NCBI GenBank assembly: GCA_002914845.1
Contig: JXTC01000029.1
Location: 62,001-126,000, forward strand
Length of the DNA stretch: 64,000 nucleotides
Direction of reading: 5' to 3'
From: Trema orientale
Lineage: Eukaryota; Streptophyta; Magnoliopsida; Rosales; Cannabaceae
The translations under genes were made by a program, and so were the position numbers. How positions within the stretch are numbered: the stretch's first letter is position 1; each line of letters starts with the position of its first letter. Positions 24,940 to 35,970 of the stretch are shown here, piece by piece. Under the pieces are notes generated by a model. That model saw nothing but the letters and a program-made list of their open reading frames with translations, made no database searches and was not told the origin of the DNA.

Positions 24940-25480
24940 GATTTAAGATTAGTGGTTACTCTAGTTATTAGTAATCAATTTGATTATTAGTTATTAGTTA
25001 GTAGTTATTAGTTATTAGTTACCAATTACTAATATGATTATTGATAATTAATTTAGTTACCAATTACTAATATGATTATTGATAATTAATTTGGTTACCA
25101 ATTTTAAGACTGATGACTGTTTACTGATTACCAATCTAGTCACTAAAACTAGTTTTTTTTTTTTTTTTTTTCAATTTTCAATTTGGTGGCTAGTTACAAT
25201 GACTAATTTGTTTACTATTATTCAATCTAGTTATCAATTACAATATTATTGGTTACTAACTTATTAGTTTAAAAGGAAAAAAAACATACACATACAATGA
25301 CTAAAGTAGCCAATAAATAGATTAGTTATTGGTTACTAAATTGGTAGCTAGTTTTAAAATTAATGACTGGTTATTAGTTACCAATTACAATTACTTATTA
25401 GTTTGTAGATTGGAGGTTAATTCTAAACTATTTTTTGGTTACTAATTACACGACTAGTTATTAGTTGCCTATGAACAATT
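24940..25480. repeat. Degenerate short-period array of TTAGTTAC / ATTACTAAT motifs
   Basis: The stretch consists of imperfect repeats of TAGTTATTAGTTACCAATTAC. It includes a tandem pair of about 41 bp (TTACCAATTACTAATATGATT at 25019 and 25058). The same word vocabulary fills the interior of the dispersed TIR repeats at 4855-5201, 27673-28058, 30385-30752 and 45255-45735, so this may be an expanded interior of one such element. Confidence 0.65.
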
Positions 25481-26210
25481 CCAAAAAAAAAAAAAAGAAA
25501 TAAAAAATAAGTTCAGAGCAATATTGTCTTCTCGTTAACATTATGAGGAAAATAATTAACAATTATTTAAATTTGTAAACTAACAATTATAAAATATACT
25601 AGTACTTAAATCCTTAACCTATGCTTAAGACAATATAAGATTCATATCTATCTGTTATAATTATCTATGCCCGCCACTAAGAGTGCCAATATGAGAAGCT
25701 TGAAACTTGCTAGCATTATTGGTACCCTTGTCAATGTTAATTGTTATCCTTTTGCAACTTTCTTGACCAAATGCAACTTTCTTGACCAAAGTTATTACTT
25801 ACAAAGTGCAAGCAACAAGAATAATGAAGAAATTCAACATTAAAGCTCATATTAAAGTCCAAGAGCGAATTGTAAGCAACCCAAAATGATTACAAATAGC
25901 CCAACTGGAAAATTACGAGAGAAACTTCAAAATATTTATTCTAATTCAACCAGAATACCATCTCACCATTCTCTAGCAATATGAGAAAGAAAAATCAAGG
26001 GAATTTAAGATCTAGCCTTTTTGTTCCATATAACCATTACATAAGGTTTCTCGACACCTATAAATAGGCCCAGAGTATAAAACCCTCCATTATCTTCCAC
26101 AGAATCACACTAGTTGTTTCTTAAAATATTGATTAGACTAGATTTTCAAATCTCAAATGGACCCACAATTACAGTTGTTTGGTCTCTTAAAATAAATGCA
26201 ACATAATTAA
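25481..26210. other. Intergenic region, nothing recognised
   Basis: AT-rich sequence without an open frame of note. It contains one short direct duplication (GCAACTTTCTTGACCAAA at about 25756 and 25776). Confidence 0.4.
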
Positions 26211-26520
26211 GGGCCCGTTTGGTTCGCCTATTTGAATGAGTGTATTTGAATAAAAATTGTGGAATGTGTTATAATTAGAATGGGAGACATTTGAATGGAA
26301 AAAATAGTGGAATGTGTTGTAATTAGAATGGGAGCATTGGAATGGACCATTTAAAAACACATCTTCCCCTCCATTCTCATTTAAGATACAAAAAAACCAT
26401 TCCAATGGTTAACTTTTTTGATATACCATTTGAATGGAAAAACTGAATTGTTGAAACAAACACATATTCAAATAGATTTTCCATTCCAATGGAATGGAAT
26501 GGTTGAAACAAACGGGGCGT
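26211..26520. mobile_element. MITE-like element with GGGCCCGTTTGGTT / AAACAAACGGGGCG ends
   Basis: The left end GGGCCCGTTTGGTTCGCC and the right end GTTGAAACAAACGGGGCG are imperfect inverted repeats, and the subterminal sequence is rich in GGAATGG/CCATTCC on both sides. This GGGCC-CGTTTGG terminus is typical of common plant hAT-like or PIF-like MITEs. No clear target duplication was seen, so exact ends and superfamily are open. Confidence 0.6.
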
Positions 26521-26966
26521 CTATACTCGGATTCGACACTGCAAAAGATTGATTTGTAAACTTAGCTTCATGGTCTATACTTCCATGAAACCATTATATG
26601 CACATTCCATCAAAAGCTAGCATATTTAAGAATTACTAATATAATCACAATAGTATAGTTGTGAACAATTAAAAATTACATTTTATAGCAAGAAAATATA
26701 TCAACTAATAGTTTCATTGCATTACCAGCATTACAAGATAAAAATACAATGATACACTAAAATTTCTGTATGATTAATCACATATATGGATAAATACATG
26801 TTAAGTTTCGATGAAATTATTAAGAAACACAACAAATAATTAGTGGGTATATCAACTATTGTACATCCATATTTCCAAAACTATTTTAAGGGATGAGTAA
26901 AACTATGGCCATGTGCATGAGTTCAACATAAACATCTTATAATTGGAGGCTTTATAAATATTTATA

Positions 26967-27189
26967 GGGCACCAATCTAGTAAGAATTATTTTTCTATTT
27001 ATTCATAGATATTGTTTTGCCCAATTAAAATTTATCACGCATATCTTTTTATGATAAAAAGGGAGAGAGAAAAACATTAATAATGAGTATTTATTTTTAT
27101 TTTTATTTATGTTAGCCATTAGATAATGATCTAATGACTAAAAAATTATCTATGAATAGGTAAAAAAAATACCTATTGGATTGGAAACC
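26967..27189. mobile_element. TIR element, GGGCACCAATC family, copy 2
   Basis: The left end GGGCACCAATCTAGTAAG and the right end TACCTATTGGATTGGAAACC form inverted repeats that continue imperfectly for about 40 bp, including ATTCATAGAT against ATCTATGAAT. It is related to 3435-3500, which keeps the ends but little interior. The right end abuts an (AT)n microsatellite. Confidence 0.65.
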
Positions 27190-27672
27190 ATATATATATA
27201 TATATTATATATATATCGTATAGATTGAGTTTATTTTTATATATCTTATAGATTGAGTTTATTTTTTTGAAAACAAATCTGATTATTGAGTCAAGCTAAA
27301 AAAATATACCTAATCTAAAAATAAAAGAAAACAATAAAATTGCGATAAAAACAATGACATAATTGAACAAAGAACGTAATTAGACATAAAACAGAGAAGA
27401 AAAGTTTTAAAAAGAGATACTTGTAGGAAACCAGAGAATTGCCTTTACTGGAGGCGAGTCATCGTCGGAAGCTAGAGATTTACCCACGGCGGCCACATGT
27501 CAATAGAGCAAACTAAGCAAGCAATGATTTCGAGCTCCTCTTCTTACGAATTTGAAAGTAAGATAGATTTGAGGGAGAGAAAGACAGAGAAGTCCATACA
27601 GGAAGGTGGGAGAAAATACAATATTTCTCAAAAAAGTACCATATGAAAGTATTCTCTAATTTCTTTTGAGAA
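27190..27672. other. Short intergenic stretch, possible retroelement 3' remnant
   Basis: After an (AT)n run, an ATATCTTATAGATTGAGTTTATTT block is seen twice in part. The segment 27430-27600 has higher GC and purine-rich sequence on the plus strand but no long open frame. No family is assigned. Confidence 0.3.
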
Positions 27673-28058
27673 AATTAGATATTGTATGATATTTTTAGAA
27701 AAAAATTTGAAAAATACGGTAGACGTCTTTTTAGATTTGGTACAGTTTTTATTAGAAAAATGCTATTGTTTAAAAAATATTTAGAAAAATACTATTTTTT
27801 TAAAAATAATAATTAATAACCGGTAATCAGTATCCATAAACTGGTAACTAGTGACTAAAGGTATTTACAACTAGTATATAACTAATAACTAGTAATCAGT
27901 TTTAGAAACTTGTAACTATTTTAAAAATAATATTTTCTAAAAAATTTTTAAAAAATGATATTTTTTTTAATTCAAACCGTACAAAAATTGGAAAAAAAAA
28001 AACTTACCTCCATATTTTGTAATTCTTTTGAGTTTTTATATGTAAAAGTGCTAAGAAA
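27673..28058. repeat. Dispersed TIR repeat, copy 2
   Basis: It matches copy 1 in order: AGAAAAAAATTTGAAAAATACGGTAG, TTTTTATTAGAAAAATGCTATT, a GGTAACTAGTGACTAAAGG interior, GTACAAAAATTGGAAAAAAA, and an ATGTAAAAGTGC end. It is more diverged than the copy at 30385-30752. Confidence 0.65.
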
Positions 28059-28533
28059 GATAGACCCATTCTTAGCTGGGCTTCTTTTAAGAGAAAATGA
28101 CAATTAATACGATTTTTCATGAAATAATTACAAATTTACGACCTGGTCTAAACAATTACTTTTTCGTATGGTCCATGCAAAAATATTTCTATTTTATTCG
28201 GTGTAAGATGCTATAAAGCTTTATTAAATGTAAAGTAATATAAATATACCTAAAACAAAGCCAAGTCAAGCATTTGGGCTTTAGTTGGCCCACATGTAGG
28301 ACCAAAGTTCAATCCTTTAGCCTTACTTCTATCTCTTTCCTTTATTTATTTATTTTTTTTATTTTCTCTTTTTCAAATTATTTTTTAAAACCCATTTCTT
28401 ATTTTTTTTTTCTGTGTTGAACTTTATTACTCCTTTTTTCATTTCCTTTTTTTAAATCTTTATGATTTTTTTTTTTTTTTTTTCCACTTTCAATCCACTA
28501 TTGAATCTTCTTAAGCTTTACCATACCTTAGTC
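28059..28533. other. Short intergenic stretch, poly-T rich
   Basis: T-rich sequence with several homopolymer runs (28386-28480) and no frame of note. Confidence 0.4.
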
Positions 28534-28541
28534 ATATAAAG

Positions 28542-29119
28542 TAGGGCTGGCAATTCGTGTTATCGTGTCGTGTTCGGGTCGACACGATTACGACACGACA
28601 CGATAACACCTAACCCGAACACGACACGATTAATAAACGTGTCAAAAATTTAAACCCGAACACGACACGATTAATACACGTGTAACACGACACGACACGT
28701 GTAACCCGTTTAATAAACGTGTCATGTGTCATATTATGACCCGTTTGACACGATTATTCAAAATTGACACGATTATTCTAATTTAACACGATTATAACTA
28801 CTTAATTTAATTTTACTCCTATAAATATGCTTAGAATTAATTAAAATCACGTTTAATATATTAAAATATTAATAAATGTGTCGTATTAGTGTCGTGTTGA
28901 CACGACACGAAAATGACACGAAAACGACACGTTTAATTAAACGGGTTACACGGGTCATTTTCGGGTTAAGCGGGTTGACCCGAAACCCACCCGTTTATTA
29001 TACGTGTTACACGTGTCAACCCGAAATTGACACGAAAATTAAATGGGTCACCCAAACCCGTTTATTTCGTGTCATTTTCGAGTCGTATCGTCGTGTCGTG
29101 TAGAAAATTGTCAGCCCTA
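28542..29119. mobile_element. hAT-like non-autonomous element with 8-bp target duplication (578 bp)
   Basis: The element starts TAGGGCTGGCAATT and ends AATTGTCAGCCCTA, matching terminal inverted repeats. It is flanked by a perfect 8-bp direct repeat ATATAAAG at 28534-28541 and 29120-29127. An 8-bp duplication with a TAGGGCTGGCA terminus indicates the hAT superfamily. Both arms are packed with CGTGTCGTGT/ACACGACACG words in opposite orientation, a common plant MITE interior. It has no transposase gene; a 75-codon frame at 28876-29103 is a by-product of the repeats. Confidence 0.9.
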
Positions 29120-29599
29120 ATATAAAGCATACCTTAATACCTTAATCCACTGTACCTTAATTATATAAAGTATTTTTAAATTTATATATACTTTTATTTG
29201 ATTAATTTAAGTGTCCCTCGATAATATAAAGCATAACCATATTCATAAACACCCAAAATATTAATTTTCACCATTAATGTTGGCGAATGTACAGTACCAT
29301 AATTTGCATATAAGTATATATATATATATATGTTTTTATATATTTATATCATAAAATAAGTTAATATTTGAACAGTAAAATGTGTAGACATAAGATATCT
29401 CAGGAGAAAAAATAATATTTGAGATTGAGAAGTTATAATTAAATTTGACCTAATTGGAATAGCATGAACTGACATAAGATAGAAATATTTATGTGATTTA
29501 TGCAGTGCTTATAAATTTCTTGTTTCAAGTTTATGTGAATTGAAATTGGTCTGAAAAATAATAACTGGTTTTTTGGTTTGTTGGGAGTAAATGTTCAGG

Positions 29600-30050
29600 A
29601 AATCAAACTGGTTTCAAGGAAACCTTTATGGTTTCCTGTGATTTAGTTAACTATAGAACATTTTGTTACATGGAAATCAAACTGGTTTTCTGGAACTTTT
29701 TGTGATTTTCTATGATTAACTTACATACACGGCATTCTGTTAAAAGGAATCTCCATTGGTTTCTTGAAAACTTTTGTAGTTTCTTGTGATTTACTTACAA
29801 ATATGATATTTTGCTAAAAGAAAACTAAACTGGTTTCTAGGAAACCTTTGTGGTTTCTTGTGATTTACTTACGTACATGGCACTTTGCTAAAAGGAAACT
29901 TTTGTGGTTTCCTGTGATGACATTTCACTAAAAAGAAACTAAACTAGTTTCCAGAGAACCTTTGTGGTTTCTTGTGATTTACTTACGTTCAAGACATTCC
30001 GCTAATAAGAAACTAAATTGGTTTCTAGGAAACTTTTGTAGTTCTCTGTA
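29600..30050. repeat. 74-bp minisatellite (about 6 units)
   Basis: The landmark ACTGGTTTC (or ATTGGTTTC/ACTAGTTTC) recurs at 29607, 29681, 29755, 29829, 29943 and 30017. The spacing is 74 bp, except one interval of 114 that holds an extra truncated unit. Each unit contains GGAAACCTTTGTGGTTTC, itself a small inverted repeat, then TTGTGATTTACTTAC. No coding potential. Confidence 0.9.
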
Positions 30051-30384
30051 AAAAAAAAAAAAGATGGCTTATTTACTAAAATGCTACCGTGTTTTCTAGC
30101 TCCCAAAGTATTTAGAAAAATAGCCTAAAAGATGATATGAAATTTTTATTATTTTTGAAAGGTCGTAAATTTGATAATATTTTTTGAAAAATAGGTATAA
30201 ATATAAAAAACCCTTCTTTTTAACTTAAGGCTAGGCCGTCTTGGACAGTACCTAACCTTCGTAGCTGGACCCAGCACAGGGACAACTACAAACCCAATTT
30301 ACTCAAAACGACCAAAAAAGGCAAGTTTTTTTTGGTTTTGTTTTCAAATGATCAACTTTCCAAGAGAAAACACAAGGGGAAATT

Positions 30385-30752
30385 ACACAATATACGGTGT
30401 TTCAGAAAAAAAATTTGAAAAATACGGAGATTTTGTGTTTTTTAAGGTACGGTACGGTTTTTATTAGAAAAATACTATTTTTTAAAAAATATTTAGAAAA
30501 ATACCATTTTTAAAATAGTAACTAGTTTCTGATAATCAGTAACTAAAGATATTTATAACTGATATATAACTAGTAACCAGTAACCAGTTTCTAGAAACTA
30601 GTGATTAGTAATTATTTTAAAAATGATTTTTTTCTAAATATTTTTTAAAAATGATATTTTTCTAATAAAAATCGTACAAAAATTGGAAAAAAATGTGACT
30701 TTTGTATATTTGTAATTCTTTTCTGTTTTTATAAGTATAAGTGTTAGAAATC
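30385..30752. repeat. Dispersed TIR repeat, copy 3
   Basis: This is the closest relative of 4855-5201, collinear throughout from ACACAATATACGGTGTTTCAG to ATAAGTGTTAGAAATC. Even the flank GGGAAAT(T/A) is shared on the left, so the true boundary may be a few bases further out. Confidence 0.75.
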
Positions 30753-31891
30753 CAAAACACAACAGGTTCAGAATTCAGATTGGAACGCATAATAGAAAAG
30801 AATAAAATACAATAAAATAAAGAAAGCAAAGAGAGAATATTTAGGACTTCTATACTGGAATCCACATGGTATTACACTATTCTTTATACTATGACCTATG
30901 ACCACCAGACATTCAACTTTGGAAACTAAAATAATGGTCGTTACTCTCATCATTAGACACACACGAAAATTTTTATATTCAAATTTCGTTCAAGGATGCT
31001 GTCAGCTGTATCAGCTAGTATCATTAAATAAATGCACCGCTCTGTTCTCACAAAGAAAAATTAGAAAAGAAAAAGAGAAATATTAGATCTACTGCTAGAT
31101 ATTTCACAAGGAACATAATAATAATTTTCAAATGCCTAAGACAAACACGTACTAAGATACATATTTCCATCACGAGTAGAAAAAAAAGATACATATTTCC
31201 ATGTGATAAAGCTACGAGCTTTTGTGATTGATTGATTCTTTTTTCTTTTGCATATTGCTAGCTGTTAACTGAAATTATTAGCTGGAAATACTAATACCGC
31301 GTTAAAAGTTAGACTAATTTATCATTACGCAAAATGGTTATTGGTATCAAAGCCAAACAAATAAAAGAAACAAAAAACTTAATTAAGAAGAAAAAGTTGG
31401 CAAACAAAGAATTAAAATCCAAAAAATGAATGTTCAAGTTCAATTTGAAAGATCATGAAAAGGAGGGATTAGCCAGTAAAAGCGTTTCCTTTTCGAAAAA
31501 GTAAGCAAATAAATGCAATAGTACAACCCAAAAAAAAAGGAAATAAAATCACTATTAAAAAAAAAGTACACTAATTCATCACTAAGCAAAGCTGGAAATT
31601 GGTACCAAGAAACACAAAAAAAATAAAAGTTTTGGCAAAAAAAGAATTAAAAGCCAAAAACAAAAGTTCAAATTTGAAAGAATCACTAAAAAGGATTTTT
31701 ATTTGTTGAAAAAAAAAAGGGTATGTACTGTTAACTTTGTCAAACAAATAGAAGACTAATACAAAAAAACTAACTTGTATTAACATCAAATCTCAAATTA
31801 AAAAAACCAAAAGCGAAAAAAATAATGAAATAATTTCAAAATCCAAAATTAGAAATATACAAACAAAAACATCATCATCATCATGATAATC
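30753..31891. other. Intergenic region, 3' flank of the LEA_2 gene ending at 31892
   Basis: AT-rich sequence with A-runs and no convincing gene. Overlapping frames at 30662-30962, 30898-31086 and 31571-31789 show no domain. An (ATC)n microsatellite lies at 31871-31883 next to the stop codon. Confidence 0.4.
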
Positions 31892-32527
31892 TTAATCACA
31901 TCTCCAATCCCGGATTTTCTTCGTTTTCAAAACGAGAGTCATATTACACCTCATCTCACTCGTCTTCCTGGTCTGAATAATCTTAATCAAGCGAACTTTA
32001 CCACTGATCCTCGCGTAGCTACTCATCTTGAAAACCCCCGAATTCAGATCACTGCTCAGCTCATTAGCCCCTTCTGGCAGCCGGCTCGACCTAACCTCCA
32101 TCGTCAAGCTCAACCGACCCGTCCCCTTCGCCCCGACCCGGCCCTTCCCGAATCGCCGCTCCCCGATTTTCTGGCCCCCGTAGAGGAACCTCGCCGAGCT
32201 GTTCTCGAACCTGTACGGGCCGAAGTTAGGGTTCTCGATCGACACCTCGGCCACCAGGGTCGCGTTGATGTCCGGCCACGGCGACGTGGCGTATCGGAGG
32301 CTCTTGACGGAGATGGATCTCAATTTCACGGCGGGGGATTTCGGGCGGAGGACGATGAGGGCGAAGACGAGTAGGAGTATGCTCAGGACCACGATTGCGG
32401 AGAAGACGTAGATGAAGCACTTGTTGGCGCGCTCCTTTCGTATGGCCTTGAAGGTTGGGTTCTCCTCGTCGCTTCGGCGGTGGATTCGACTGGGGGCTAA
32501 GGGCCACGACTGGCTCTCTTCCGCCAT
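31892..32527 (-). CDS. LEA_2 / NDR1-HIN1-like membrane protein
   Basis: A 211-residue single-exon type II membrane protein. The cytosolic N-terminus MAEESQSWPLAPSRIHRRSDEE carries the PLAP...RSDEE signature shared with 52214-52864. It is followed by a basic stretch (30-36), a transmembrane helix (about 38-60), LRPKSP, then the LEA_2 domain with VSIENPNFGPYRF (95-107) and FLYGG (114-118). NxS/T sites (NAT, NSS, NMT) lie in the presumed extracellular part. The likely role is a stress or defence protein of the plasma membrane (family knowledge); its partner is unknown. The coding region is distinctly GC-richer than its surroundings. It is about 9 kb from the previous family member and 20 kb from the tandem cluster, and diverged from both, so it is an older duplicate. 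Confidence 0.9.
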   Translation of the reverse strand: MAEESQSWPLAPSRIHRRSDEENPTFKAIRKERANKCFIYVFSAIVVLSILLLVFALIVLRPKSPAVKLRSISVKSLRYATSPWPDINATLVAEVSIENPNFGPYRFENSSARFLYGGQKIGERRFGKGRVGAKGTGRLSLTMEVRSSRLPEGANELSSDLNSGVFKMSSYARISGKVRLIKIIQTRKTSEMRCNMTLVLKTKKIRDWRCD

Positions 32528-32596
32528 TGTTTGGGAGCCGAGAAAATTCGATGGAAACTTTTTTTGGGTTTTGGGAAACTTGTAACGGCTGCGTTT

Positions 32597-32627
32597 ATGG
32601 TATGGTATGGTATGGTATGGTATGGTA
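32597..32627. repeat. (TATGG)n pentanucleotide repeat in the 5' leader
   Basis: Six or so consecutive GGTAT units lie between the start codon at 32527 and the TATA box at 32657-32664, so they should be in, or at the start of, the transcript leader of this LEA_2 gene. Confidence 0.85.
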
Positions 32628-32656
32628 TGTGTGTGATATAAAGTGTATTAAGGGAG

Positions 32657-32664
32657 TTTATATA
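32657..32664 (-). promoter_or_regulatory. TATA box of the LEA_2 gene at 31892-32527
   Basis: On the minus strand the sequence reads CACTATATAAACTCC, a strong plant TATA box about 130 bp upstream of the start codon. It predicts transcription starting near 32625-32632. Confidence 0.65.
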
Positions 32665-32724
32665 GTGGGGTTTTGGTAAAAAATTGTGAGTGAGAGGAGT
32701 GAGTGTGTCAATGTGTTAAACAAC

Positions 32725-32730
32725 CGCGTT
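32725..32730 (+). promoter_or_regulatory. CGCGTT box upstream of the LEA_2 gene at 31892-32527
   Basis: CAACCGCGTTGAAATTTTTG contains an exact CGCGTT about 200 bp from the start codon and 60 bp upstream of the TATA box. The AATTTTTGA that follows is also present after the corresponding box at 53215. A run of 12 G lies just beyond (32745-32756). Confidence 0.6.
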
Positions 32731-32756
32731 GAAATTTTTGATTTGGGGGGGGGGGG

Positions 32757-34281
32757 TTTCAATGTGTGGGTCCCATTTAAAGAGGGAGAGTGGGGGCTAG
32801 TCTTGCCATGTGGGCGTGTCGGCTCTCTCTTTGGTTTGGTTTTGTTACTTTTTGAGCCACGTCGGTAATGTTTTTATTTGTTTTTGTTTTAAATTTACTT
32901 TCCTTAATTAGAAGAATGAATAGGTTATTGGAGTAAATGTCTCTCAACGTATTTGGGTAATTTCTTAATTGTGTTCCGCTTACTAATATTTGGATCTCAT
33001 GATACAATCTATGTAGGATTTACCCAAAATTGAACAATTTGTTTTTTATCTTTTATTACTCGACATTTTACCATAAGAAGAAAGAGTAGAACAAAATTTA
33101 TAAGTTAGATTCAAGGCTTTTTAAGATATTCATTCAAGTTTATTTTATTTTATTTATCTTTTGTCAATATTCGAAAAGTTCGTATATAATAAGTTAATTT
33201 ATTGATTAAATTTAGATTTGGATAAGTTAACATATGATTCTAAATAAGTTTGACTAACTACTAATTGGGTTGAAAGAAAGGCTTATTGTTCAAGAAATAT
33301 AACCATAAGTAAAATTTTAATATTAACAAACTCTAGGTTATGATGTGATTTCGTTACTTATAGATTGTCACATTCATATTGTCTTTTTAGCACGAGGACA
33401 AAGACTAGATCATATAACTTGGAATAGTTGTTATGGAAATATGATGGCACATGCACATTCACAAGACGCCGCCTTCTCAATCCTCATGATCAATTTTCAC
33501 TTTGGATGTTTCTGTCTTCTGATATATGCCTTTTGCTTTAAGACTTGGCCTGCCTCACTGAGTTCCAAATAAGGGAAGCGGAGTATCTAGCTGTATATAA
33601 CCTTTTCTTAACTAGCTTTATATAACACTTTGCATATGTACTATTGTTAGTAAATTAACATGGAAGCCGGCACTTACCAAAATGACTATTGAGTATTGAC
33701 CACTACAGTTCTCAAAACACAAAAGGGTTGATAACAGTGAAGATACAAGAACAAGCCACCTATATCGAGAAACATCCTCAATCTTAGAGTTTATCTCTAG
33801 ATTGCCAATCAATGATATTTATAATTTTTAGGTGTTAGAATAGTATTGATATAAGACAGAAGATATAAATGTAAGCTTCCCCTTAATAAAATCGACGAGT
33901 TATATTGACACCCCATATCGAAATAAAGGCCTCGGGCCCCTTTTATTTTTATATTTTTTATTTTAAAGAAAAGAAAATTCATTGGTAATGTATAATATAT
34001 CTTGAAATTAAATTACAATTACAGACAATTTAATATCATAACCCCACCAAATAGATATTTTTTTTAGGGAACCCACCAAATAGATTTACAACTTAAACTT
34101 TTTTAACCGCGAATTTGTTGATAATTAACCAAAAAGAAAATAAAAATTCACTCTCATTAAATAGAAATACAATGAATTTGGGATAATCCCAAAATGGCTC
34201 AAATTTTCCAAAGCATTCATAAATTGAGTTGCAACTTTGGCAACGAAAGTTAGCATCAGCAAACACAAAGTCACATTATTA
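32757..34281. other. Intergenic region, no gene recognised
   Basis: Small frames only (33345-33572, 33618-33812), without family features. Sequence is AT-rich and unstructured to the eye. Confidence 0.4.
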
Positions 34282-34290
34282 TTATTTTTT

Positions 34291-34832
34291 GGGATGATAA
34301 CAAAACTACCTTGGATGTTGATGAAATGCTCAATATATCCCTTCAGTTTTTATAAATTATAAAATTATCCCATTTGATTAACAAATTAATACAAATTTCA
34401 CCCATATAGCTTATTAGGTCAAAATTAACAAATAAAATGTTAAAATTACCTTCTCTCTAAACTTGTAACAAACAAATTTTTTTGAAATGACCAAGATATC
34501 ATTACCTAAATACAATTAAATAGCTAAAAAAATGAAAAAATTTCTTTGAAAAAAATTATATAAGACTTTTCTTTATCAAATCTTCTTATTCTTAGTCATT
34601 TTTCTCTTTTATCCACTGCTATTTTTTTCTTCACTGAATACTATTTATTGTTCTTTAAGTAATACTTATTTTATTACAAGTTTAGAAAAATTGTAATTTT
34701 GACATAATAAGTTATAGAGGTGAAATTTGTATTAATTTGATAATCAGAAGAGATATTTTTGTAATTTATAAAAACTAAAGGGATATATTGAGCATTTCAT
34801 CAAAACCTAAGAGATAGTTTTATTATTATTCC
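34291..34832. mobile_element. Mutator-like foldback element with about 135-bp TIRs and a 9-bp target duplication
   Basis: The left arm (GGGATGATAACAAAACTA, then GATGAAATGCTCAATATATC and onward to GGTCAAAATTA) is matched in inverted orientation by the right arm (TAATTTTGACATAATAAG ... GATATATTGAGCATTTCATC ... TTATTATTATTCC). The inverted similarity spans roughly 135 bp per arm. Nine bases TTATTTTTT flank it at 34282-34290 and 34833-34841. Long TIRs plus a 9-bp duplication point to a non-autonomous MULE. No coding sequence. Confidence 0.8.
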
Positions 34833-35219
34833 TTATTTTTTTCTTACGAAAACAAAATCGAGTATGGAAATATGAATATATACATATAGATAACATATAT
34901 TATCAGGTATTGAATACATAATCATGATCTTAAAAAAAAAAGAAAGAAAAGTTAATCACGAATGAGTAAAAGCAAGAATAAAACTTTAATTGTGTTTTGG
35001 GTAGTTCAGGAAATCTATACCATTTTAGGCACAAAAAAAAAAAAAATGGTATAATCTCTACAATTTTTAATTGAAACAAAAATTAAAATTGGTGCCTTCA
35101 TGCTTCATGCGTATTAAAGGTGCAAATATAGTCTCTCATAAAATTAATCTAATTTCATACTAGAGATTTTTTTTTTTTTTAACTGGGAATGAGAATTCGA
35201 ACTTAAGACCTTACACATC

Positions 35220-35970
35220 AACTAGAGTTTTTATTTTTTTATTATTTTTTTTCACTTGGGAAATGAGTATTGCAGTAGTGGAATGGTAATAGTTCGGAAT
35301 GAATGAAAAAAAAGTGATAATGTAATTATGTTCTTTGGTTAGAGTGGTAGAATCAGTAGCTGAATGGATATTCTTATACTTGGTTAAGTACAAAAGGAAT
35401 GAAATTAGCTGTACTCTTAAGCTTAAAATGAATATTTTAATTATTTTAAATTACGTTTAACATTCAATTATTTTATTAATTAAATTATTATTTTATTAAA
35501 TTATTTTACATTTAGCATTAAATTATTTTACTAAATTATTTTACATTTAGCATTATTATTTTATTATTTTTAAAATTATTTTATTAATTATTTTTTATTA
35601 GTTAAATTATTATTTGATTAAATTCATTACATTTAGTATTATTTTATTATTTTATTAAATTTTTTTATTAATTATGTTATTATTTTATTAAATTATTTTA
35701 CGTTTAATATTATTTTATTTTAATTATTTCATTAAATAATTTTATTAATTAAATAATTATTTTATTAAATTATTTTGCATTTAACATTATTTTACTTTAT
35801 TTTATTATTTTATTAATTAAATGGTTTAATTAAATGATATTCTATTTCACCTTATTCCGCCATATTTTTTTCCAATGAAAAGGCTTTTCCTATTTGGACT
35901 TTCTATCCAAATAATAGAATTGAGTCATTTTGGAATTGTTTTCATTCCATTACCCTAACCAAGAGGGGCC
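35220..35970. mobile_element. Insertion inside the SINE-like element, AT-rich, with imperfect CTTGGTTA inverted ends
   Basis: The insert lies between the two copies of TAAGACCTTACACATC. Near its right end it reads CATTCCATTACCCTAACCAAG; an inverted counterpart CTTGGTTAAGTACAAAAGGAATG lies at about 35378-35400. That is 160 bp in from the left repeat, so the element may be compound. Its interior is an AT-rich array. The class is unknown; a 16-bp duplication is longer than DNA transposons normally make. Confidence 0.4.
35430..35830. repeat. AT-rich array of TTATTTTATTAAATTATTTTACATTTAGC units
   Basis: Imperfect repetition of ATTATTTTATTAAATTATTT with TTACATTTAGCATTA and shorter TTTTATTAATTAAAT words. 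GC is very low. Likely expanded by slippage within the insertion that hosts it. Confidence 0.75.

Noticed and set aside
31883-32374. 163-codon plus-strand frame opposite a LEA_2 gene
   Set aside because: Antisense shadow, Arg/Pro-rich, no recognisable domain.
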